From: Lepas anatifera
Lineage: Eukaryota > Arthropoda > Thecostraca > Lepadidae
NCBI GenBank assembly: GCA_034440635.1
Contig: JAOTON010001685.1
Coordinates: 1,437,001 to 1,501,000, forward strand
DNA length: 64,000 bases
Direction of reading: 5' to 3'
The notes under the pieces were generated by a model that was not told the DNA's origin, ran no database searches, and saw nothing but the letters and a program-made list of their open reading frames with translations. Both the position numbers and the translations under genes were made by a program. Shown here piece after piece: positions 1 through 11,392 of this stretch (position 1 is its first letter; each line of letters opens with the position of its first letter).

Positions 1-2144
1 CACGGTTCAGAGAAGTGAATGTGAAAATCGTGGTGCTCACTACCTGCAGTTAACACGGCAATGGGAGAGAGAGGGTAACGTACTCGCACCATCGAAAGAT
101 GGGAAACTTCCAGCACCTTCTCCTCCAGCCACCATGTGAGGAGCGGTTTCCAGTGCAACGGGCTGTGGAGCGATGTTCCGTGCGCACTCTGTGGGTTTGC
201 GACGATGTTCGAATGTACGGAGACCGGACCGCCTAAACAGAAAACATAGTGACAATTTTATATACGAGGCTAGACATTAGTAATATCAGAAATATAGATA
301 TTGTCTCTGTTTTTACCAGGGAGCTCTGTCGAGGACTAAATGGTTACTTACAGTTGTTTGGGAGTCATTGCCTTTCCCCCTACCCAGCAAATATATCAGT
401 AGTTATCATAATTATCAGGATTTAATACCAGGGGGATCCACATCACTGGTCCACTGATACTGAGCTCAGCAAGCATTTATTTACCCACATTTATGATTTT
501 TATACGGAGGAATGGGAGTCATTACACAATTGATAATTTGATTGAATTTGGGTGCTGACTTTGTCTCTGAAATCACGCCATTGCATGAACTCTGATCAAT
601 TTTATGATGGCACGGCTCAGATTTCAGAATTTATGGTGAGTCTGTTGCAATGCAGACCTGGTCGATACTAGCAACGGTACGTCGTGGAATCTGGTAAGTA
701 AATTAACAAAAAACTATGGCCGTGGGCGTAAACGTCATTCGTCATAGAACGTATTATATATACGCACTATTTTGTGATTGTTATTAATTTATTCTCCAAT
801 GTTTGGACAAATAATTTGAATTTAATGAATAAACCCAACTCAGCGGCACATACCTAGCCTCCAATCAACGGTGATTTCAGATATGCTCGACGTAAAAATA
901 TAATGCTTTCTAAAGCAGATTCTATTCTGATTTTTACAGTTTCGTCGTTTTCACCAATACTACCGGCAAAGGGCATCGCTGGCGGATCAAGAAGAAGATA
1001 TTTTTCCTCGGCCCCCTATTTTTATTACCTTCAAAACACCAGGTTTTCACGGTTTTTAGCCCTGCTGCTATCTACCCAGACCTTCCATCTAGACCCGTCC
1101 CTGGAGAGCAGATATGGGATATTGGGGAAGAGTGGAGAGATGCCCAGCTGAGGAGTAGACAAGTGATCAGGGAGTACACAATTTTCCGGAACTTTTCATG
1201 CATTGAGGCTATAAATCTTCTGGATACAAGGAAAGCTTCTCTGCCATGAAGGCATGAAACTGTGTGAAAAGTTATTTTCCATCCAAAGGTAAATGAAACT
1301 CCGACCATAAATTAGATAATCAAAGATCAGCAAGAAATTACAAAAAAAATTGAAAAGGACCAATGAGTATCCTCTCCCCGGAGTCCGCTTAAATTCATCT
1401 TTCGTAGAGTAATAATGTAAGTAGTGTTTTTGTTAATCACTGCTGTAGTTTGCACGTGCCATGTCCTTCCCCCGTCAGCAGTCTTTTTAATCAATGGATC
1501 TCATATCACGCTGGGGGTGGGCGGGGCAGGGGCACTGCCATTGGAAGGGCGAAAAGGAGGAAAACTGCCCCCCCTCCCGGAGGAATTTTAACACTAACCC
1601 TATGACATTGTCTAAAAAGAAAGGGGCTGAAATGTCCAGCCTGCTTCCCCCTCCCCAACCGCCTGAAATTCTGACCCTCCACTGCCACTGCATCATCTAC
1701 TGGGGTTCAGGCGGGGTTTGGTCCGAGTTCACTGGCGTAATAGGGGGGGACATTTTATCAGTTGAAAAGGCACTCCTGTTTATCTGGCACTTTTAACTCC
1801 TGTCTTTCACAAAAGCATATACAAGGTCTGAGTACTCATAATGTCTTCTGGAAAAAAACAAAACAGGAATTTCTGAATAGAGAGCAGGCTTCCAGGGAGG
1901 GGAAGTCCGTGCAAGAGTACGCACCTAACTTTCTAAAGGCTCTCACTTTTCTCCTATAAGTCTAACAACTAAAATTTTTATGTGGTTATTTAGCCTGAAG
2001 AATTGTCTGTGTATGGTCCATGTTTAAACTCGATGTCTCTGAAAGTAACTTGCCACGAGCCCATCAAAAATAAAAAGTCACGTGCGCACTCTTGCCGGAG
2101 TGGGTCAGCAAGAGTACGCAAGAGAGGAGGCTGGAGTACGCACT
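1..2144. other. Unique flank left of the giant transposon
   Basis: This stretch has ordinary, moderately AT-rich composition with only short open frames and no convincing gene. A GC-rich patch at about 1510-1750 has G-run and C-run ends that resemble a degraded MITE, but I could not find matching target-site duplications. Copies of a short motif resembling GCAAGAGTACGCA occur near 1912, 2095 and 2110-2145, just outside the transposon insertion. Confidence 0.5.
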
Positions 2145-2167
2145 GATGCCCCCAGGGGCGCAAGTTT
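2145..2167 (+). repeat. Left TSD and left TIR of the outer giant hAT-like element
   Basis: Positions 2145-2152 read gatgcccc and are repeated exactly at 16258-16265. The element begins at 2153 with CAGGGGCGCAAGTTT. The reverse complement of its right end is CAGGGGCGCAACTTT, so 14 of 15 terminal bases match. An 8-bp duplication with CAGGG-type ends is the usual signature of the hAT superfamily. Confidence 0.92.
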
Positions 2168-2278
2168 CCATATATTTGGGGGGCTCGAGCCCCCCCAATG
2201 CTCGGAGAAGCCCCCCCAATGACCCGACGAGCCCCCCAATCCCAAGTTGCGGGCCCCTGCGGACAGAGCCGGGCCCCT

Positions 2279-2464
2279 GCCACGATTCCGGGCCCCAGTG
2301 GTCTACTTGGACTAGCTTTGGCTGAGGCCAGGCTCCCTCCCATGCTTGCGGGTGCCCTGTGGGCCACCCTTAACCTCGGTGTCAGCAACCGGCCCCTAAC
2401 GACATTTTTCAGGCCCACTTTGACTGCAGCCGGGTCCCTAATTCCGGCAGTCTCGGGTCTCCTG
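2279..2464 (+). repeat. Left boundary block of the minisatellite (outer copy)
   Basis: About 190 bp of non-tandem sequence between the left terminus and the minisatellite. It shares a run of landmarks in the same order with 11525-11727: a gccccNgtggtctac-like start, ggctccct..catgcttg, cccctaacga, tttcaggccca, ttttgactgca and gcagtctcggg. The array therefore lies between two diverged direct copies of one block. Confidence 0.7.
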
Positions 2465-4100
2465 TCATCCAACCGGGCCCTCTGTGATCCACCGGGCCCC
2501 CTGTGGACTGCAACCGGGCCCCCTGTAATCCACCCGGGCCCCCTGTGACTGCAGCCGGGCCCCCTGTGATCTATCCAGCCCCCTGTGACTGCAACCGGGC
2601 CCCTCTTTGATCCACCCGCACCCCTGTGACTGCAACCGGGCCCCTGTGATCCACCCGGGCCCCTGTGACTGCAACCGGGCCCCCTGTCATCCACCCGGGC
2701 TCCCTGTGACTGCAACCGGGCCATCTGTGATCCACCCGGCCCACCTGTGACTGCAACCGGGCCCCTGTGATACACCCGGGCCCCTGTGATTACAACCGGG
2801 CCCCCTATCATCCACCCGGACCCCTGTGACTGGGATCGGGCCATCTGTGATCAACCCGGGCCCCCTTTAATTACAATCGGGCCCCTATGATTCACCCGGG
2901 CCCCCCTGTGACTCCATCCGGGCCCCCTGTGACTGCAACCGGGCCATTTATGATCCACCCGGGCCTCCTGTGACTGAAACCGGGCCCCCTGTCATCCACC
3001 CGGGCCCCTTGTGACTGCAACTGGGCTATCTGTGATCCACCCGGGGCCCCTGTGACTGCAACCGGGCCCCCTATGATCCACCCAGGCCCCCTGTGACTGC
3101 AACCGGGCCCCATGTGATCCACCCGGGCCCCCTGTAATTACAACCGGACCCTATGATCCAACCAGGCCACCTGTGACTGCAACCGGGCCCCCTATGATTC
3201 ACTCAGGCCCCCCGTGACTGCGACCGGGCCCCCTAAGATCCACCCGGGCCCCCTGTGACTGCAAACGGATTCCCTGTGGTTCAACCGGGCCACCTGTGAC
3301 TGAAAACCGGGCCCCCTGTCATCCACCCGCAACTGGGCCCCCTGTGACTGCAACCGGGCCCCCTATGATTCACTCAGGCCCCCTGTGACTGCGACCGGGC
3401 CCCCTGTGATCCACCCGGGCCCCCTGTGACTGCAACCAGACCCCCCTGTGATTACAACCAGGCCAGTTAAGATCCACCCGGGCCATCTGTGATCCACTCG
3501 GGTCCCCTGTGACTGCAACCGGGCCCTCTGTGAGCAATCCGCCCCTATGACTGCAACCGGGCCCCCTGTAATCCACCCGGCTCCCTGTGACTGCAATCGG
3601 GCCCTCTGTGATACACTCGGGCCCCCTGCGACTGCAACCGGGCCATCTGTGATCCACTCGGGGCCCCTGTGACTGCAGCCATGCACTATGTGACTGCAAC
3701 CGGGCCCCCTGTGACTGCAACCGGGCCCCCTGTAATCCACCTGGGGCACCCTGTGATCCATCCGGGGCCCCATGTGATCTATCCTGGCCCCCCTGTGATC
3801 CAAACGGGCCCTCTTTGACTGCAACCGGGCCCCCTGAGATCCACCCGGGTCCCCTGTGAGTGCAAACGGATTCCCTGTGGTCCAACCGGGCCACCTGTGA
3901 CTGCAACCGGGCCCCTGGAATCCACCCGGCCCCCTGTTATCCACCCGGGCCCCTGTGACTGCAAGCGTGCCATCTATGATCCACCCGGGCCCCCTGTGAC
4001 TGAAACCGGGCCCCCTGTAATCCACTCGGGCCCCCTGTGACTGCAACCGGGCCCCATGTGATCGGCCCGGGCCCCCTGTAATTACAACCGGGCCCCTATG
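2465..4100 (+). repeat. GGGCCC minisatellite, outer copy (left part)
   Basis: Tandem 20- and 21-bp units share a GGGCCCCCTGTGA core. Two types alternate, one continuing with ctgcaaccg and one with tccacccg, giving a loose dimer of about 41 bp; a rarer type continues with ttacaaccg. The GGGCCC at each junction is palindromic. The array is cut at 4100 by the nested element and resumes for about 50 bp at 11424. Long frames on both strands here are translations of the repeat and are not genes. Confidence 0.92.
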
Positions 4101-4115
4101 CAGGGGCGCAAGTTT
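4093..4115 (+). repeat. Left TSD and left TIR of the nested element
   Basis: Positions 4093-4100 read cccctatg, inside the minisatellite of the outer element. The same eight bases follow the right end at 11416-11423. The nested element starts at 4101 with CAGGGGCGCAAGTTT, identical to the outer element's start. Confidence 0.92.
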
Positions 4116-4224
4116 CCATATATTTGGGGGGCTCGAGCCCCCAATGCTCGGAGAAGCCCCCCCAATGACCCGACGAGCCCCCCCAATCCCAAGTTGCGGG
4201 CCCCTGCGGACAGAGCCGGGCCCC

Positions 4225-4412
4225 TGCCACGATTCCGGGCCCCAGTGGTGTACTTGGGCTAGCTTTGGCTGAGGCCAGGCTCCCTGGCATGCTTGCGGGT
4301 GCCCTGTGGGCCACCTTTAACCCCAGTGTTCGCAACCGGGTCCCTAACGATATTTTTTCAGGCCCACTTTGACTGCAGCCGGGTCCCTAATTCCGGCAGT
4401 CTCGGGCCTCCT
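4225..4412 (+). repeat. Left boundary block of the minisatellite (nested copy)
   Basis: This is the equivalent of 2279-2464 in the nested copy and nearly identical to it by eye. It is related to the block at 6901-7089, so the nested copy's array is also bracketed by direct repeats. Confidence 0.7.
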
Positions 4413-6850
4413 GTCATCCAACCGGGCCCTCTGTGATCCACCCGGGCCCCCTGTGGACTGCAACCGGGCTCCCTGTAATCCACCCGGGCCCCCTGTAATC
4501 TCTCCGGCCCCCTGTGACTGCAACCGGGCCCCTCTTTGATCCATCCGCACCCCTGTGACTGCAACCGGGCCCCTGTGATCCAGCCGGGCCCCCTGTGATC
4601 CACCCGGGCCCCTGTGACTGCAACCGGGCCCCCTGTCATCCACCCGAGCTCCCTGTCACTACAACCGGGCCATCTGTGATCCACCCGGCCCACCTGTGAC
4701 TGCAACCGGGCCCCCTGTAATCCACCCGGGCTCCCTGTGATTAAAACCGGGCCCCCTATCATCCACCCGGACCCCTGTGATACACCCGGGCCCCCTGTGA
4801 TTACAACCGGGCCCCTATCATCCACCCGGGCCCCTGTGATACACCCGGGCCTCCTGTGACTAGGACAGAGCCAACTGTGATCCACCGGGGCCCCTGTGAC
4901 TGCAACCGGGCCCTCTGCGATCCACCCGGTCCCCTGCGACTGCAACCGGACCCTCTGTGATCCACCCGGGCCCCCTGTAATTATAACCGGGCCCCATATG
5001 ATCCACCCGGGCCCATGTGACTCCAGCCGGGCCCCCTGTGACTGCAAGCGTACCATCTATGATCCACCCGGGCCCCCTGTGACTGAAACCGGGTCCCCTG
5101 TAATCCACTCGGGCCCCCTGTGACTACAACCGGGCCCCATGTGATCCGCCCGGGCCCCCTGTAATTACAACCGGGCCCCCTATGATCCACCCGGGCCCCC
5201 TGTGATACACCCGGCCCCCTGTGACTGCAACCGGGCCATCTGTGATCCACCCGGGCCCCTGTGAGTGCAACCAGGCACTCTGTGACTGCAACCGGCCCCC
5301 TGTGACTGCAACCAGGCACTCTGTGACTGCAACCGGGCCCACTTTGATCCACCCTGGCCCCCTGTAATCCACCTGGGGCCCCCTGTGATCCACCCGGGGC
5401 CCCATGTGATCCATTCTGGGCCCCCTGTGATCCACACGGGCCCTCTTTGACTGCAACCGGGCCCCCTGAGATCCACCCGGGCCCCTGTGACTGCAACCGG
5501 GCCCCCTGTCATCCACCCGAGCTCCCTGTCACTACAACCGGGCCATCTGTGATCCACCCGGCCCACCTGTGACTGCAACCGGGCCCCCTGTAATCCACCC
5601 GGGCTCCCTGTGATTACAACCGGGCCCCCTATCATCCACCCGGACCCCTGTGATACACCCGGGCCCCCTGTGATTACAACCGGGCCCCATGTGATCCGCC
5701 CGGGCCCCCTGTAATTACAACCGGCCCCCTATGATCCACCCGGGCCCCCTGCGATACACCCGGGCCCCCTGTGACTGCAACCGGGCCATCTGTGATCCAC
5801 CCGGGCCCCTGTGAGTGCAACCAGGCACTCTGTGACTGCAACCGGGCCCCCCTGTGACTGCAACCAGGCACTCTGTGACTGCAACCGGGCCCACTTTGAT
5901 CCACCCTGGCCCCCTGTAATCCACCTGGGGCCCCCTGTGATCCACCCGGGGCCCCATGTGATCCATTCTGGGCCCCCTGTGATCCACACGGGCCCTCTTT
6001 GACTGCAACCGGGCCCCCTAAGATCCACCCGGGCCCCTGTGACTGCAAACGGATTCCCTGTGGTCCAACCGGGCCACCTGTGACTGAAACCGGGCCCCCT
6101 GTCATCCAACCGAGCCCCCTGTGACTGCAACTGGGCCATCTGTGATCCACCCGGGGCCCCTGTGACTGCAACCGGGCCCCCTATGATTCACTCAGGCCCC
6201 CTGTGACTGCGACCGGGCCCCCTGTGATTCACCCGGGCCCTCTGTGACTGCAACCGGACCCCCTGTGATTACAACCAGGTCAGTTAAGATCCACCCGGGC
6301 CATCTGTGATCCACCTGGGTCCCCTGTGACTGCAACCGGGCCATCTGTGATCCACTCGGGGCCCCTGTGACTGCAACCATGCACTATGTGACTGCAACCG
6401 GGCCCCCTATGACTGCAACCGGGCACTATGTGACTGCAACCGGGCCCCCTATGACTGCAACCGGGCCCTTTGTGATCCACCCGGGCCCACTATGCTCCAT
6501 CCGGGCCCCCTGAGACTGCAATCGGGCCCCCTTTAATCCACCTGGGGCCCCCTGTGATCCATCCTGGGCCCCATGTGATCCACACGGGCCCTCTTTGACT
6601 GCAACCGGGCCCCCTGAGATCCACCCAGGCCCCCTGTGACTGCAAACGGATTCCCTGTGGTCCAACCGGGCCACCTGTGACTGCAACCGGGTCCCTGGAA
6701 TCCACCCGGCCCCCCTGTTATCCACCCGAGCTCCTGTGACTGCAACCGAGCCCTCTGTGATCCACCCGAGCCCCTGTCACCGCAACCGGGCGCCTGTGAT
6801 CCACCCGGGCCCCCTGTGACTGCAACCGGGACCTGTGACTGCAACCGGGC
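4413..6850 (+). repeat. GGGCCC minisatellite, nested copy
   Basis: About 2.4 kb of the same alternating 20/21-bp units. It shows higher-order structure: long segments recur within the array. For example, the stretch around 5190-5490 is closely repeated at about 5720-6030, including the distinctive aaccaggcactctgtgactg variants. This pattern points to unequal exchange or replication slippage of multi-unit blocks, not single-unit growth. Confidence 0.92.
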
Positions 6851-6900
6851 TCCCTGTGGTCCAGGAGGCGCGGGTCCTCTAATGCCACGGACGGGCCCTT

Positions 6901-7089
6901 GCCATGAGTGCGGGGCCCCGTGGTCTATCTGGGCTTGCTGTGGCTGCGGTCGGGCTCCCTGGCATGCTTGCTTGGGTGCGGTACCTTTTAGGGCCCCCAT
7001 AATCGCTGTGTCCGCAAACGGGCCCCTAACGATATTCTCAGGCCCATTTTGACTGCATCCGGGGCCCTATTTCTGGAAGTCTCGGGACC
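6901..7089 (+). repeat. Right boundary block of the minisatellite (nested copy)
   Basis: A diverged direct copy of the left block (4225-4412), with the same landmarks in the same order: gtggtctatctgggcttg, ggctccctggcatgcttg, cccctaacgatatt, tcaggcccattttgactgca and ctcggga. Confidence 0.65.
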
Positions 7090-7400
7090 TTTTTGGCTCC
7101 TCTGTGACTGCAACCGGGCTCCTTGTATTCTGCCTTGGCCCCTTTTAGTCTGCCCGGGGCCTTTGTAGGTGGTCTGGGCTTTTTGTAGTGTGCCTGGGTC
7201 CTGTGTGGTCCGCCCGGGCCCCTGTGGTCTGCCCGCGCCCCTTGTGAGCGGTCTGGGCTCCTTTTAGTCTGCCCGGGCCCTCTGTGGTCTGCTCGGGCCC
7301 CCTGTGGTCTACCCAGCCCCCTGCGGTCTGCCCGGCCCCTTGCAATTTGCCCGGGCTCCTATGGTTTGTCCGTGTCCCTGTGGTTTGCAAGGAACCACAG

Positions 7401-7572
7401 CACTAGCGGATCCAGGGGGGGGTAAAGGTAAAATTGGGGGATTTGATGCCCTCCCCAAATGCCCCGATTTAACAATTTTTACGGATTTTCTTCAAACAAA
7501 AACCATATGTTTTTTTCACGATTTGGGGCCCCGTTGCCCCCCTCCCCCACCATCGGCCTGAATCCGCCCCTG
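7401..7572 (+). mobile_element. Small hAT-like MITE fixed inside the giant element (nested copy)
   Basis: About 172 bp with ends CACTAGCGGATCCAGG and, in reverse complement, CAGGGGCGGATTCAGG (12 of 16 match). Such CGGATCCAGG-type ends are common in hAT MITEs. The body is G-rich near the ends with a T-rich centre. Flanking octamers (aaccacag and attccact) do not match well, so the duplication has decayed or the ends are slightly misplaced. It sits at the same place in all three giant copies, so it was acquired before they dispersed. Confidence 0.65.
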
Positions 7573-7729
7573 ATTCCACTCCTCCCACTTCGCTGTATCC
7601 GGGAACCCGTGCTATAATTTCAGGCTCCCTCTGGGCTACCCAGACCTCCTCTGACTCTAGCCGGGCTCCTTGCCTTGCTTACGACCCCTGTAGTTCACCA
7701 CCCCCCACCGTGCGCAGCCGGGCCCGTTT

Positions 7730-8260
7730 CGATAAGTACTGGTTTAATAAATTGATATATTTGTTATTTTTGCATCTCTCCGCCGGCACTACTTTTCTTC
7801 ATTGATATATTTCTAGGCATTTTGTCAGAAATGTGCATGAAGTTTTCCATTTTTGTTTGTTCTAGTGCAATTTTAAATACAGACAAATTTAAATCTCTTA
7901 AATTTGTCTGTCAAAAAGTGTATCAAATCTTGTCGTCAAATCTGGGTTAAATAATGAGCGTCCGCCGGCGAATGGTAGCCTCCTAATTTCCCGGGCTTGT
8001 CAGCGCAGCGCGAAGGAAGCTAAGGCATGCTCCTGGCTCTCTTGTCGCATTCGCCGAGGCGAATGAATTGCACAAAGTTTGCCTTGAACAGTAAAATTGG
8101 CATGCTTATGATTCAATCGGCTTGTGTCTACTCTGGAAAAGTTTCGTTAGGCTCTGATTTGGATTTTACGTTTGGGCTTTTCGTGTCAATCCAAATCGTG
8201 CTCCGATGCGCGGTGCTGAATGGCAAGTGAAGTGATTGTTTGCTATTAGCTGCTGTCAGG
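7730..8260 (+). repeat. Conserved AT-richer segment with a short palindrome (nested copy)
   Basis: This segment is conserved in all three giant copies (about 12370-13160 and 31210-31750 reversed). It contains an inverted repeat at 7879-7911, acagacaaatttaa with its complement around a short centre. It also includes a 67-codon frame (8027-8230) that is repeated at 12924-13127 and on the minus strand at 31246-31449. The frame lacks any recognisable domain, and its conservation is explained by copy recency, so I do not call it a gene. Confidence 0.5.
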
Positions 8261-8349
8261 GCTAATTCCCTAATGAGTGATGATCCCCTGTCCTGCTCCC
8301 CTGATGGCTAAATACCAAGACTTGGAGAATTTTGTGTCCCCTATGGCCG

Positions 8350-10340
8350 ATCTAGAATTTGGGTAAGGGGAGGGGAGGGGCAAAGCCTCAGGGGACAGGG
8401 CGGCACTTAGCCACCCGAAGGGCGCACTTTTCACCCAAAGGGCGACAAATCGTCGCATCCTGGGGGAGGGGAGGGTTTGGGGGCGGCATTTCGTCCTCAG
8501 AGGCTCTTGGGTTTAAGGGGTGGCTGCCCACTCGCCCCCTCCCCTGGTGGCCACCCCATTCACCCCGCCCCCTGGTGGCTGCAGCCGGGTCCCTACTCCC
8601 AGTAGTTAATACCCTGTGGATGCAGACGGGCCTGCCATGGATGCGGTTCGTGTAACTGCAACCAGCCTCTGCCATGCTTGCCATGCGGGCCCCTGTGGTA
8701 TCCCGGGCCCCTATTGGTCTGATCGGGCCCCCTGTGGCCTGTCCGGTCCCCTGTGGTCTGCCCGGGCCCCAGTGTGCAAAGTATGGCATTTTCGACGAGA
8801 TCTCGTCGGTGCGAGTGCCCTTGGAGACAGGAGCGAGTGGTGCGAATTTTATCAGCCTGGTGCGAATTTGCAAAACTGGTGCGAGGAAGTTGACACTGAA
8901 AACTAAAAAAATAATGACTGAATAGTTAGGAAGACACAGGAGGGGGCCTTATAAAAAGTCTTTAACTAACTAATAAGAGAGGTAGTATTGCATCGTGTGG
9001 GTAGGAATGTGTGCGTTTTTCTCCCTAGTAGCTGGCAGATTGGTGAGAATTTTTAGGCTGGTGGTGCGATAATTTTGGATGGCTGGTGCGACTCGTCTGG
9101 CCTGCTGCCATACTTTGCAGACTGGCTGGGTCCCATTTGGTCTGCACGGACCCCTTGTCTGCTAGTGCCCATTTTGTTCTGATCGAGCCCCTTGTGGTCT
9201 GCCCGGGCCTCCTGTGGTTTTCCCGGAACCCTTTTGGCCTGTCCGGGCCTCTGTGTGGCCTCTGTGGACCCCCTTTTGTCCGTTCGGGGCCCCTTTTGTC
9301 TGCGCGGGCCCTCTGTGGTTTGCCCGGGCCCCTCCCAGTCTGCAAAGTATGGCACTTTTGGCGAGATCTCGTGGTGCGGACATCTCGTGGTGCGGTGGTT
9401 CGAACTTTGGAGCAAACAAGTGCCCACTTTTGCTGTATGGTGCGAGGGAGCTCAAATCAAACACCCACAGAGATCTGAGAAGGGAGAAACTGGTAAAAAC
9501 ATCGAAATTTCCGGGTCAGTGAAATTTCTCACCAATGCTTGGTGTGAATTTTAGGCTGCTGGTGGTGCGAAAAATCTACAAGGCTGGTGCGGACTCGTCA
9601 GGTCTGCTGCCATACTTTCCAGACTGGGGCCCCTCTGTGGTTAGCCCGGCCCCTGTGTTCTGCTCGGGTCCCTGTGGTCTGCCCGGGTCCTTTCATCTGT
9701 CCAGGCCCCGTGTGGTCTGCCCGGGCCCGCTGTCCAGCCAGCAATTTCGACCGGGCCCAGAGTGGGCTGGGTCGGGCTCTGCCCGAGCCCTAAGACTCAT
9801 AGCTAAGCCACATAGACTCGGGCTGAGCCCGACATTAGGTCGGGGGATGACAACTTGCCCGAGCGGTAGAGCCCGGTCTTGCTTGACCATGGGCTCTGCC
9901 CAGACGGAGCGGAGCCGGACCTGGGCTGAGCCCATGTACGCGGGCTCTGCCCAGTCAAAGCCCAGCATATATCGGGCAGAGTCCAGCCAAATTGCTGGCT
10001 GTGTGTGGTCTGCTCGGGCCCCTTTTGGGTTTACCAGCGTCCTATGGCTTTCTGGGTTCCTGTGGTCTGCCCGGCTCCTTTGGTGTGCTCAGGCCCTCTG
10101 TGGTCTGTCCGGGCCCCTTGTGGTCTAAGAATATCGTGCAGAAACTGGAGCTGTTGTGTTAGCCGCGAATTTGCAGGAGTTCCTTATTTTTTAGCAGTTT
10201 CGTGCCCCAGCTGGTGTAGCCCTGCTCCGTGTTGCCGAAACTGGCCCCCTGCCATGCTTGCGGGCCCTGTGGTTTTCCCAGGGCAACGTGCGGCCGGTCC
10301 CATGCAACATTCGGGGAAAATGGATGGGGCGTGAAAATGT
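8350..10340 (+). repeat. Degenerate GGGCCC-type repeats in the transposon body (nested copy)
   Basis: Imperfect short units built on gtggtctgcccgggcccc recur throughout, with clusters at about 8690-8775, 9120-9340, 9620-9760 and 10010-10130, separated by unique-looking pieces. The units resemble the minisatellite core, which suggests the whole body grew from one ancestral short repeat. A near-identical equivalent lies at about 13260-15150 and, reversed, at 29110-31150. Confidence 0.6.
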
Positions 10341-11015
10341 TAGGCCCCCATTCCTTTCGTACTGATCCTATATGAGGATTGTAAAGGGAAATAGGCAGTA
10401 CCACCTATTCATAGTACCCCTTGACCGGTACCCAGTGTTGTACAATGCCATGAACTGGCAAGGTGAATGGATCAGAAAAAGGTGTCTTGATCATGTAACC
10501 TAAATATCAGTAGGTTCGATTTCCCCGCTGATAAAGGAATTTCGCACTTCGATCTCGGCCTTCCATTTGTATCAAATTATTCGCGATAATGCGATTTTGT
10601 TCCAGGTGTGAATGTTAAAATGGTTGGACAGTATAAACATAAGTCGGGTGCACAAAAGCGTAAAACAAAGAACATTCAATACCGAGGGGCTGCTCTGGCA
10701 AAACTACCCAAATTTTGTACATTTTTCAGGTAAACTATGAATCTAGAATCGTCTTCCTAATTTTGCAAACTGTTATAAAATGACCCCGATCATATTTGCA
10801 TTTAATCTCCTGCAACGTACGCGTCCACTTAAAGTAGTTCATATCACTACTATTTTTGGTACTTTGCAAGCTACGTTCATTCACCGACCGCAAAAATTAA
10901 AACCCCAATTTAAAACTAACTCGGAAAAGTGCAATGTGTATAGTTTCCAGCAAAACGGTAAAGTAAGGTTGTAATTCCAATCCTTCTTTTCCTGATCATT
11001 GCCTTCCTCGGCCAG

Positions 11016-11131
11016 GCCATCAGCCGGATCCCGTTTGCTAAAAGAACCTCCAGCATCCATCCCTCCTGCGTCGTCCGGGGCTGATCCCGTTTTACCTCCG
11101 GAGGAGAGCATCCACGTGGACGACAAAGACG
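11016..11131 (+). pseudogene. Exon-like segment with splice signals (nested copy)
   Basis: An open 116-bp segment preceded by a pyrimidine-rich tract ending in ggccag and followed by a strong donor, GACG|GTAAGT. In the open frame it would encode a Pro/Ser-rich piece ending in an acidic tail (key residues SSGADP, PPEES, VDD). The same segment occurs in both other copies with mostly third-position or conservative changes, but one of them has a 1-bp insertion. It could be the last visible part of a transposase gene, a captured host exon, or a splice trap. I recognise no domain. Only about 280 bp separate the donor from the element end, so any following exon would have to lie outside the element. 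Confidence 0.4.
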
Positions 11132-11392
11132 GTAAGTATACACCTACTTGTCCAATATCCTTACATAGTTTGGCAGCTCGTTCAAAAGATTGGGTCTTCT
11201 GACTACTTTTTGGGCTAAATAGTGCAAATCAGGAACAGTGACGAATAGCGCGCTAAAAATTGTTATTTAACCTTTGCAGTCAGTTTCGACAACAAACGGT
11301 CGAAAATATGTTTTTTTCGGTCACATTTTCATTAAAAAAATACGGGCCCCCATCATGTACGGGCCCCCTTTCGAGCCGGGTTCCCCCCAATC

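Noticed and set aside
1520..1695. hAT-like MITE with CAGGGGCACTG and CAGTGGCAGTGG ends
   Set aside because: The ends match poorly and the flanking octamers (gggcgggg and catcatct) do not agree, so it could not be supported.
1990..6700. Numerous long frames (up to 284 codons) with GGPVAVTGARVDHRGP-like translations, and their counterparts at 32640-35300
   Set aside because: They are translations of the 20/21-bp minisatellite, open in several phases and on both strands, with no start context or domain.
8027..8230. Conserved 67-codon frame present in all three giant copies
   Set aside because: Its conservation is no greater than that of surrounding non-coding sequence by eye, and it has no domain. 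Copy recency explains it.
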